A stretch of DNA of 64,000 bases. It comes from Chryseobacterium sp. IHB B 17019 (GTDB taxonomy: Bacteria; Bacteroidota; Bacteroidia; Flavobacteriales; Weeksellaceae). The DNA is taken from the NCBI RefSeq assembly GCF_001456155.1, contig NZ_CP013293.1, positions 3,100,001 to 3,164,000 of the forward strand, written 5' to 3'. The notes under the pieces are model-generated. The model was not told the DNA's origin. It searched no databases and was given only the letters and a program-made list of their open reading frames with translations. The position numbers were made by a program, and so were the translations under genes. Shown in pieces: positions 57,481-64,000 of the stretch; the stretch's first letter is position 1; each line of letters starts with the position of its first letter.

Positions 57481-58005
57481 TTAATTGACTTTAATAGTCT
57501 TTACTTTAGACTCATCAAGATTGTAGTATTTTACAACTGCATTATAATCGCTTTTATCTACCGAATTTGCAGTTTTTCCTGCGCTTGCCGGAACTAATAC
57601 CACTCTAAATGTCTGGTTGTTTAAGTATTGATTTGCTTCTGCAGCTGACATTGAAGCTTGATTAAAATTAGCTGATGTTGAAATATTAACTTCTTGAGTA
57701 TTAAAATCAAAATTATAGTCTAATTCTCTACCAGTTGCCGGTGCAACCACATTATCTAAATAATAAGTTTTAGGTATGCTTTGCCAGTTACCCCCTACTT
57801 TTCTATATACCAATACTACATCTGTATTCTGAATATTGATATCCATTGAAAGTGTATAAGTATTAGAAGCAGAAAATGTTCCCGTAGCATCTCTCATTTG
57901 TGAATAAGTATCATGATCTACAAAATTATTATCATTATCATCATCACAGCTAAATATGAATAAGCTCACAAAAGCTATTAATAAAATTGGAAGAAATTTT
58001 TTCAT
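57481..58005 (-). CDS. Hypothetical lipoprotein with beta-rich domain
   Basis: This 174-residue protein has the lipobox IFSC (MKKFLPILLIAFVSLFIFSC, Cys20), followed by an acidic Asp/Asn stretch (DDDNDNN). Its core contains ASNTYTLSMDINIQNTDVVL (about 49-68) and YNFDFNTQEVNISTSANFNQ (about 97-116), suggesting a small Ig-like beta domain. It is placed at the cell surface or the periplasm. The function is unknown. It is transcribed away from the GH3 gene. Confidence 0.7.
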   Translation of the reverse strand: MKKFLPILLIAFVSLFIFSCDDDNDNNFVDHDTYSQMRDATGTFSASNTYTLSMDINIQNTDVVLVYRKVGGNWQSIPKTYYLDNVVAPATGRELDYNFDFNTQEVNISTSANFNQASMSAAEANQYLNNQTFRVVLVPASAGKTANSVDKSDYNAVVKYYNLDESKVKTIKVN

Positions 58006-58080
58006 TTTTATAAAAGTTTAGTTATTATTAATATTATTTATAAAGCGTATTCAAATCATATACCAAAAATTTCAAAAACA

Positions 58081-58112
58081 TTGTTTTCATCATTTTTTTA
58101 ATTGTATTTTTG
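58081..58112 (+). promoter_or_regulatory. Promoter of the GH3/bshA operon
   Basis: TTG (58081-58083), a 21-base spacer and TATTTTTG (58105-58112) match the -33/-7 consensus. It lies 16 bp before the ATG at 58129, which supports that start over the TTG at 58102. Confidence 0.5.
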
Positions 58113-58128
58113 TTCTTATTCAAAAATT

Positions 58129-59844
58129 ATGAAGAAACTGGTTTATACTTCCCTCCTCACTTTCTTATTTATAAGCTTAAATCTTTCAGCTCAATATCAA
58201 CCTAAAAATATTTCAAAGGAAGATTTGAAAAAGGCAAATCAATGGGTTGACAAAACATACAAATTACTTTCACAAGACGAAAAATTGGGACAGCTTTTCA
58301 TCGTTGCACTTTATACCAATAGGGGTGAAGATGAGATCAGTAAGGTAAGAAGCATCGTTAATAATGATAAAATCGGAGGTCTGATTTTAATGCAGGATGA
58401 TGCAGCAAGGGAAATAAACCTTGTTAATGAATTTCAGCAAAAATCAAAGATTCCTTTAATGATCGGGATGGATGCAGAATGGGGACTTTACCAGAGAATT
58501 GCAACGGCTCACAAGTTTCCATGGGCAATGACTTTAGGTGCGATTCAGAATAAAAACATGATCCAGCAGATGTCTGCCAAAATTGCCGAAGACTGCCACA
58601 GAATGGGCATCAATTGGGACTTTGCACCGGTTGTGGATGTCAACACAAATCCAAATAATCCTATTATTGGAAACAGAAGTTTCGGATCTGAGGTAAATAA
58701 CGTGATCAGCTCTGCCCTTTCTTATGCCAATGGTCTTCAGGATAATAATATCTTAGCTGCAATCAAGCATTTTCCGGGACACGGCGACACCAGCACGGAT
58801 TCACATCTCGATCTGCCCGTTGTTTCGCACAATCTGGAAAGATTAAATAATGTTGAGCTTGCTCCTTTTAAAGCATTAATGGATAAAGGAATTGGAGGTG
58901 TAATGGTAGCTCATTTATATGTACCGGCATTGGAACCGGCAAAAGGGATTCCGGCTTCGGTTTCTAAAAATATTATCACAGGATTATTGAAAAATAAATT
59001 AGGATATAAGGGCTTAATCATCACCGATGCTTTAAACATGGGTGCTGTAGCCAATAAATACAAGCCGGGAGAATTGGATGCATTAGCTTTTAAAGCAGGA
59101 AATGACATCATGCTCTTCTCTCAAGGGGTTGCTGATGGAAAAAAATTAATTCAAAAAGCCATTGACAACAGAGAAATTCCTCAATCAAGAGTGGAAGAAA
59201 GTGTGAAAAAAATTCTTTTGACTAAATATTTTTTAGGTTTAAATCAATACACTCCGAAAAATCCTGAAAATATCAATGACGATTTGAATAATGAAACTCA
59301 TGAAATTCTAGTCAGAAACCTTTATTCAGAAGCTATTACTTTATTAAAAGATGATAAAAAACTGTTGCCGCTACAAGGGAAACAGATTTACTATGTTCCT
59401 TTGGAGGAAGCACCTTATCAGACTTTCGCGAATCAATTAGGCTCAAATATCATCATTAAAAAAGCCAGTGAAATCAGTACTATTCCTGTCAATTCTACAG
59501 TGATTGTCGGGTTTCATAAAGATAATTCTACCGCTTACAAACCTTATAAAATTTCTGCAGAATCGAAGAAAATTCTAGCGGATCTTACAAAAAATCAGAA
59601 TGTTATTTTAAACGTTTTCGGAAGCCCTTATGCTTTGAAAGACATTGATATTTCGAAAGTTTCAACAGTGCTTGTTTCTTATGAAAACAATGATGATTCG
59701 ATGACGGCGACAGCTCATGCTTTAACGGGAAAGAGAAAAATTTCCGGCAGACTTCCCGTTTTGGTTAATGACAAACTAAAAGCAGGCATGGGAATAGATT
59801 TCACACCATTACAAATAGATACACTAAAAACACCCATAAACTAA
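58129..59844 (+). CDS. GH3 family beta-N-acetylhexosaminidase-like protein
   Basis: This 571-residue protein begins at 58129 with a signal peptide (MKKLVYTSLLTFLFISLNLSA). The GH3 domain has IGMDAEWGLYQRI and the NagZ motif AIKHFPGHGDTSTDSHLDLP (about 213-232), whose HGDTSTDSH loop holds the acid/base His-Asp pair. The nucleophile Asp sits in LIITDALNMGAV (about 300-311). It removes N-acetylglucosamine from peptidoglycan or chitin fragments. A C-terminal region (about 390-570) is GH3-C-like. The end overlaps bshA by one base. Confidence 0.9.
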   Translation: MKKLVYTSLLTFLFISLNLSAQYQPKNISKEDLKKANQWVDKTYKLLSQDEKLGQLFIVALYTNRGEDEISKVRSIVNNDKIGGLILMQDDAAREINLVNEFQQKSKIPLMIGMDAEWGLYQRIATAHKFPWAMTLGAIQNKNMIQQMSAKIAEDCHRMGINWDFAPVVDVNTNPNNPIIGNRSFGSEVNNVISSALSYANGLQDNNILAAIKHFPGHGDTSTDSHLDLPVVSHNLERLNNVELAPFKALMDKGIGGVMVAHLYVPALEPAKGIPASVSKNIITGLLKNKLGYKGLIITDALNMGAVANKYKPGELDALAFKAGNDIMLFSQGVADGKKLIQKAIDNREIPQSRVEESVKKILLTKYFLGLNQYTPKNPENINDDLNNETHEILVRNLYSEAITLLKDDKKLLPLQGKQIYYVPLEEAPYQTFANQLGSNIIIKKASEISTIPVNSTVIVGFHKDNSTAYKPYKISAESKKILADLTKNQNVILNVFGSPYALKDIDISKVSTVLVSYENNDDSMTATAHALTGKRKISGRLPVLVNDKLKAGMGIDFTPLQIDTLKTPIN

Positions 59845-60992
59845 TGAAAATAGGCATACTTTGCTATCCAACATACGGAGGAAGCGGAATCGTAGCAACG
59901 GAACTTGGGATGTCTCTGGCCAATAAAGGCTATGAGGTTCATTTTATAAGTTCGGCGCTTCCCGCAAGATTAGATATCACCAATCCGAATATTTTCTTTC
60001 ACAGAGTAAATGTTCAGACCTATCCGCTTTTCCAGTATCAGCCTTATGATATTGCGCTGAGTTCGATGATATACCGTGTTGTCAATCTTTACAAACTTGA
60101 TTTGCTTCACGCTCACTATGCGATTCCTTATGCATACGCAGCTTTTACGGCAAAACAAATGCTTAAGGAAGACAACAACGATATTCCCCTGGTGACAACC
60201 CTTCACGGAACGGATATTACGTTGGTAGGCCAGCATCCGAGCTATAAACATGCGGTGGAATTCTCTATCAATCAATCAGATGCGATTACTTCTGTTTCTG
60301 AAAGTTTAAAAAGAGATACCCTTCAATTTTTTAAAATTAAAAAAGAGATTCAGGTTATTACGAATTTCATTGATAATTCTGAATTTGATGAATGCAATGA
60401 ATGCCAACGAACTCAATTTGCTAATGCTGATGAGAAAATTTTAATTCACGTGTCCAATTTACGTCCTGTAAAACGTGTGGATGAAGTTTTGCAGATTTTC
60501 AAAAATGTTGAGAAAAAGGTAAAGTCAAAATTAATAATTATCGGTGAAGGTCCGGACATGGAAAAAGTAAATCAGTTTTTGGAAGAAAACCCAGAATTGA
60601 TTTCGAAAATCCGTTTGCTTGGAAAAGTAAATGATTTGTACAGGATTCTTCAGCTTTCAGACGTGTTTTTATTGCCTTCCGAGCAGGAAAGTTTCGGTTT
60701 GGCGGCATTGGAAGCAATGGCTGCAAATACACCGGTTATCAGTTCGAACGCGGGTGGAATTCCTGAAGTAAATATTCAGGGAGAAACTGGTTATTTGGCA
60801 GAAATCGGAAATGTGGAAGCAATGAGTAATTATTGCATCAAATTGTTGAGCAATGAAGAACTTTTAGCCAAAATGAAGAAAAATGCGAAAGATCAGGCGA
60901 TAAAATTCGATTTGAAAAACATTCTTCCTATATATGAAGAAATGTATAGAACAACTATAGAAAATTTTAATAAGGAGTTGGCAAAAGTCTAG
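59844..60992 (+). CDS. bshA: N-acetyl-alpha-D-glucosaminyl L-malate synthase
   Basis: This 382-residue GT4 glycosyltransferase has GILCYPTYGGSGIVATELGM (about 3-22), the BshA-specific N-terminus, plus LLHAHYAIPYAYAA and THLHGTDITLVGQ-like TTLHGTDITLVGQ. The EX7E-like motif LPSEQESFGLAALEAMAANT (about 275-294) completes the fold. BshA joins UDP-GlcNAc and malate in the first step of bacillithiol synthesis. It is coupled to the GH3 gene by a one-base overlap, which is curious because the two act on different substrates. Confidence 0.93.
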   Translation: MKIGILCYPTYGGSGIVATELGMSLANKGYEVHFISSALPARLDITNPNIFFHRVNVQTYPLFQYQPYDIALSSMIYRVVNLYKLDLLHAHYAIPYAYAAFTAKQMLKEDNNDIPLVTTLHGTDITLVGQHPSYKHAVEFSINQSDAITSVSESLKRDTLQFFKIKKEIQVITNFIDNSEFDECNECQRTQFANADEKILIHVSNLRPVKRVDEVLQIFKNVEKKVKSKLIIIGEGPDMEKVNQFLEENPELISKIRLLGKVNDLYRILQLSDVFLLPSEQESFGLAALEAMAANTPVISSNAGGIPEVNIQGETGYLAEIGNVEAMSNYCIKLLSNEELLAKMKKNAKDQAIKFDLKNILPIYEEMYRTTIENFNKELAKV

Positions 60993-61019
60993 CGATTCTG
61001 CTATATTTGTGTCACACTC

Positions 61020-62285
61020 ATGACGGAAAAATTACTTCAATATCTTTGGAACTTTAAAGTTTTTAAGCATTTTGACTTCAAAGATATTGAAGGAAATTCC
61101 GTTGAAATATTAGATTTCGGAAAATGGAATACCGATTCCGGACCGGATTTCTTAACGGCGAAAATTAAGACCAACAATATTATTTTAGCCGGAAACATCG
61201 AACTTCACGTAAAATCTTCCGACTGGATTTTTCATAATCATTCTCAAGACCCCAATTATCAAAATATTATTCTTCACGTTGTTTTTCAAAACGATGCAGA
61301 AATTGATGAGCTTAAAGATAAAAATGTTCCTACTTTAGAACTGAGAACCCACATTGATGAAAATATTCTTTGGAAATATGAAAAGCTGATCAGTGGCAAT
61401 CAATTTATTCCCTGCGAAAATATTTTTAATCCCAATATAATTCCCGTCAATTTCCATGAAGAAAATGTTCTCAAAAAATTGGAAGAAAAGTCTCTGGAAT
61501 TCGAGAAAAGCTTAGAACAATTTAAAAATAATTTTGAAGTGGTTTTATTTCACAGCCTGGCCTATTCTTTTGGTTTAAAAGTAAATGCCTTTATTTTTAA
61601 ACAAATTGCAGAAAGCATTGATTTTAATAGCATCAATAAAATCCGCCAAAACGAAATCCAACTAGAAGCTCTATTCTTCGGGGTTTCCGGCTGGCTCGAA
61701 AATCCTGAAGATGAACAAATGAAAATTTGGAAAAGAGAATTTGATTTTATTAAAGCTAAGTTCAATATTTCAGATCTGAAATTTCATCCAAAATTTTTAA
61801 GACTCCGTCCTCCGAATTTCCCGACAATTCGTTTGTCACAGCTAGCCAATCTTTATCATCAGCATCAGAGTTTATTTTCAAAAATTATTAATGTAAAAAC
61901 TTCAGATCAACTATTTGAAATATTTAAAGATATAAAAGCTTCAGAATATTGGAATAATCATTTTAATTTCGGGAAAATTTCAAAAATTGACCAGCCGAAA
62001 ATTGTAAGTAAAGACTTTATTGAATTAATTATCCTAAACACTGTTTTACCTTTAAAATATACTTATCATAAATACCACAACGAAGAAATTGCTGATGAAA
62101 TTCTCCATTTCTATAACAATTTATCTGCGGAAAAAAATTCAATTACTGATGATTGGAAGAAATTGGGCTTAAAATTTAAAACAGCTTTAGAAAGCCAAAG
62201 TCTGATTTATCACTTCAAAAATTCCTGTGAAGAAAAAAATTGCTTAAATTGCAGTATTGGATTTAAAATTTTAAAAGAATCTTAA
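61020..62285 (+). CDS. DUF2851 family protein
   Basis: This 421-residue soluble protein has the DUF2851 pattern: LQYLWNFKVFKHFDFKD (about 6-22), ILDFGKWNTDSGPDFLTAKI (about 30-49) and AGNIELHVKSSDWIFHNHSQ (about 57-76). The C-terminus has a Cys cluster (CEEKNCLNCSIG). The family is Bacteroidota-specific and of unknown function; the NxDSGPDF and ELHxxSSDW motifs have a nuclease-like look (D-x-G and ExH), but this is only a guess. It lies 28 bp after bshA. Confidence 0.85.
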   Translation: MTEKLLQYLWNFKVFKHFDFKDIEGNSVEILDFGKWNTDSGPDFLTAKIKTNNIILAGNIELHVKSSDWIFHNHSQDPNYQNIILHVVFQNDAEIDELKDKNVPTLELRTHIDENILWKYEKLISGNQFIPCENIFNPNIIPVNFHEENVLKKLEEKSLEFEKSLEQFKNNFEVVLFHSLAYSFGLKVNAFIFKQIAESIDFNSINKIRQNEIQLEALFFGVSGWLENPEDEQMKIWKREFDFIKAKFNISDLKFHPKFLRLRPPNFPTIRLSQLANLYHQHQSLFSKIINVKTSDQLFEIFKDIKASEYWNNHFNFGKISKIDQPKIVSKDFIELIILNTVLPLKYTYHKYHNEEIADEILHFYNNLSAEKNSITDDWKKLGLKFKTALESQSLIYHFKNSCEEKNCLNCSIGFKILKES

Positions 62286-62286
62286 A

Positions 62287-62508
62287 ATGTTTGATAATAT
62301 CCGCCATAAAATGGAAAGAGAATGGTTTGGCGTTCTTACAAGAATGGGAACCAAATTGGGAATTCCGGTTTCCAAGCTTCGTGTTTTCTTTATATATTCA
62401 ACTTTTGCAACGGCAGGATTTTTCTTTTTAATTTATCTGGGGCTGGCTTTTACTTTGTGGATCAAGGATATGTTCATCACAAGACGGCCCAACGTTTTTG
62501 ACTTATAA
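62287..62508 (+). CDS. PspC domain membrane protein
   Basis: This 73-residue protein is a minimal PspC domain: GVLTRMGTKLGIPVSKLRVF (about 15-34), with a hydrophobic helix pair at about 34-58 (FFIYSTFATAGFFFLIYLGL). It begins 2 bp after the DUF2851 stop and ends 2 bp before the GNAT gene. PspC proteins sense membrane stress in other bacteria. It lacks the longer C-terminal part. Confidence 0.8.
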   Translation: MFDNIRHKMEREWFGVLTRMGTKLGIPVSKLRVFFIYSTFATAGFFFLIYLGLAFTLWIKDMFITRRPNVFDL

Positions 62509-62510
62509 TC

Positions 62511-63023
62511 ATGGAATTTTTACAAATAACTTCTCCTGAAGACTACAGGGTCCAGGAAATCTTCGCTTCATACTGCAGTACTTTTCCTGAGGATGAAAGG
62601 AGAAATGACAGTCAGTTTACGACTTTGTTTTCCCATCCGAATGTGAAAATAATCTCCGTTTTACACGATGCAAAAAATATCGGTTACCTCATTATCTGGG
62701 AACTGAGTAATTTTAATTTTGTGGAGCATTTTGAAGTTTTTGCTGAATTTAGAAATCAAAAATTAGGCTCAACTATTACCAATTATTTATTTGAAAATTA
62801 TCCAAGAATCGTATTGGAAATTGAGCACGGAAATAAAAATGAGGATGCATTAAGAAGATTTTCTTTTTATCAGAAAAACGGGTTCCATCTGATTGACGAA
62901 ATGTATGTTCAGCCGAGTTACGGAGTCGGGAAAAGCCCTTTGGAGCTTTGGTTGCTGGCAAATTATATTCCTGAAAATTTAGAGGAAGTCAAAGATGAAA
63001 TTTATGATGTTGTTTATCATTAA
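62511..63023 (+). CDS. GNAT family N-acetyltransferase
   Basis: This 170-residue protein has the GNAT core: NIGYLIIWELSNFNFVEHF (about 57-75), FRNQKLGSTITNYLFENY (about 81-98; acetyl-CoA loop RNQKLGS), LEIEHGNKNEDALRRFSFYQ and NGFHLID. The substrate is unknown. It is the last gene of the plus-strand run starting at GH3 and is followed by a terminator. Confidence 0.85.
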   Translation: MEFLQITSPEDYRVQEIFASYCSTFPEDERRNDSQFTTLFSHPNVKIISVLHDAKNIGYLIIWELSNFNFVEHFEVFAEFRNQKLGSTITNYLFENYPRIVLEIEHGNKNEDALRRFSFYQKNGFHLIDEMYVQPSYGVGKSPLELWLLANYIPENLEEVKDEIYDVVYH

Positions 63024-63031
63024 AATATATT

Positions 63032-63058
63032 AAACGCTGGAAGTATTCAGCGTTTTTT
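63032..63058 (+). terminator. Terminator after the GNAT gene
   Basis: AAACGCTG (63032-63039) and CAGCGTTT (63048-63055) form an 8-bp stem followed by TTT. Confidence 0.8.
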
Positions 63059-63060
63059 GT

Positions 63061-63149
63061 TTCCCACGGATTCCACAGATTATTATGTATAGTTTTAAAA
63101 AAAAATATTTAACATAAACATTTGTGTAATCTGTGAAATCCGTGGGAGA
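63061..63149. repeat. Inverted repeat between convergent genes
   Basis: TTCCCACGGATTCCACAGAT (63061-63080) and the mirror ATCTGTGAAATCCGTGGGAG (63129-63148) flank an A/T-rich loop. It is related to the repeats at 46470 and 48718. It lies between the GNAT gene and the SIMPL gene. Confidence 0.75.
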
Positions 63150-63169
63150 AATATTTGTATTAGTAAAAT

Positions 63170-63904
63170 TTAATTCACTCCATACTCCAACTTAATCGTA
63201 ATGCTTGCTTCCTTATCTTTGGAAGCCGTGTTGAAAGTCCCGCCATAAGAATAATCTTCATTGGAATTCGGTGCTGTAATCTGGATAACTCCCATTGTTG
63301 CTTTTTTCAAATTTCCTAAACTGCTTCCTGAATTCTCTGCAATTTTTTCGGCGCGCGCTTTAGCATCCTTCGTTGCAGCCGCAATCATTTCCTGTTTTAC
63401 AGTTGCAAGTTTGGTATAGAAGTAATTCGGGGAAGATGAAGTGAATTCTATTCCACGATTGATAATTTCCGTGATATTTCTGGAAAGGTTTTCAATTTTC
63501 GCTACTTCTTTACTTTCTATGGAAACTTTTTGTGAGAGATTATATCCTGAAAACTCACCCTGAACATTATTTCCGTTGGAATCTGTATAATTCCTGAACT
63601 GTTTTTGAATATCAACCGAAGAAAAAACAATTTCGTTTTGCTTAATTCCCTTTGACAGCAAATAATCATTGATGACTTTCCTGTCTAAAGCCAGTTCGTC
63701 GTAAGCTGCCTTTAAATCAAAATTATTTTTAGAAAAGCTTCCAGACCATGTAATGAGATCGGAAGTGAATTGCTTGGTTCCCAGACCCGTAACAGAAATA
63801 GTGTTTTCAGATTTGTTTCTGTTTTTAATAGCATTTCCAAGAATCCCGAGGCCAATAACGAACCCAAGGGCGGCAATTGTGATCGCAATAATGTTTTTAT
63901 TCAT
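63170..63904 (-). CDS. SIMPL (DUF541) domain protein
   Basis: This 244-residue protein has an N-terminal TM helix (IIAITIAALGFVIGLGILGN, about 5-24). The SIMPL domain starts with ISVTGLGTKQFTSDLITWSG (about 36-55), then DLKAAYDELALDRKVINDYL and SSVDIQKQFRNYTDSNGN. RAEKIAENSGSSLGNLKKAT (about 184-203) is also typical. It is an oxidative-stress-linked periplasmic domain of unknown mechanism. It lies at the end of the window and reads leftward. Confidence 0.88.
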   Translation of the reverse strand: MNKNIIAITIAALGFVIGLGILGNAIKNRNKSENTISVTGLGTKQFTSDLITWSGSFSKNNFDLKAAYDELALDRKVINDYLLSKGIKQNEIVFSSVDIQKQFRNYTDSNGNNVQGEFSGYNLSQKVSIESKEVAKIENLSRNITEIINRGIEFTSSSPNYFYTKLATVKQEMIAAATKDAKARAEKIAENSGSSLGNLKKATMGVIQITAPNSNEDYSYGGTFNTASKDKEASITIKLEYGVN

Positions 63905-64000
63905 AAAACTTTGTGGAATTTGATTGTTGTAATTGAAACATTTTCATTTACATAGAATAATTATTATCAATTTTCATTCCAATTTTAAGATTTTTTTAAC
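63905..64000. other. Right edge, no feature seen
   Basis: The last 96 bases are A/T-rich, upstream of the SIMPL gene. No -7 element, hairpin or open frame worth reporting was found. Confidence 0.5.

Overview
The window is AT-rich chromosomal DNA from a Bacteroidota bacterium of the Flavobacteriia, most like Chryseobacterium and its relatives in the Weeksellaceae. The evidence is a type IX secretion C-terminal signal, Bacteroidota-style -7 promoter elements (TAnnTTTG), lipoproteins with flavobacterial lipoboxes, a Bacteroidota-type dihydroorotase, DUF4292/DUF4254/DUF2851 genes, a bacillithiol gene (bshA), and many short palindromic intergenic repeats. No rRNA, tRNA, CRISPR array or intact prophage was seen.

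Layout. 1-5.1 kb (minus): two lipoproteins, then a run of membrane-protein genes with a COQ4-like protein, a winged-helix regulator and its partner membrane protein. Two near-identical 17-bp palindromes there look like operators for that regulator. 5.3-6.0 kb: an enoyl-CoA hydratase. 6.3-9.4 kb (plus): two tandem phage-tail-collar proteins, a T9SS-exported protein and a PI-PLC-like protein. 9.4-10.7 kb (minus): a SMUG2-like DNA glycosylase and a SUKH protein.

10.7-26 kb (minus): an essentially complete phenylacetate degradation cluster, in order of transcription TetR regulator, paaK, paaE, paaA, a membrane/SRPBCC-like gene, paaB, paaC, paaD, paaG, paaH, a small unknown gene, paaI, paaJ, paaY, a REP-associated transposase and paaZ. 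Phenylacetate is activated by PaaK, epoxidised by PaaABC(D)E, isomerised by PaaG, opened by PaaZ, and cut by PaaJ, PaaG and PaaH to acetyl-CoA and succinyl-CoA. Most gaps between its genes are filled by different palindromic repeats. PaaZ carries an extra C-terminal domain.

26.5-36.2 kb: clpB; an operon of an unknown protein, a membrane protein, a histidine kinase and a NarL-type regulator; an M43-like metalloprotease; an M1 aminopeptidase; and an endonuclease/exonuclease/phosphatase protein. 36.3-40.0 kb (minus): a compact five-gene operon of DUF2589 protein, two unknown proteins, a signal-less subtilisin and a tiny I9-like protease inhibitor. This is the best candidate for an undescribed system. 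40-50 kb: a dienoyl-CoA-reductase-like SDR, a DUF1573 protein, a two-component system, a GH92 mannosidase, an aldo/keto reductase with an AraC regulator inside a 37-bp inverted repeat, and dihydroorotase.

50-64 kb is mostly housekeeping and envelope genes on the plus strand: flippase, nucleotidyltransferase, DUF4292 lipoprotein, EnvC-like M23 protein, TatA, DUF4254, ribA, GH3, bshA, DUF2851, PspC and GNAT. A SIMPL protein lies on the minus strand at the end.
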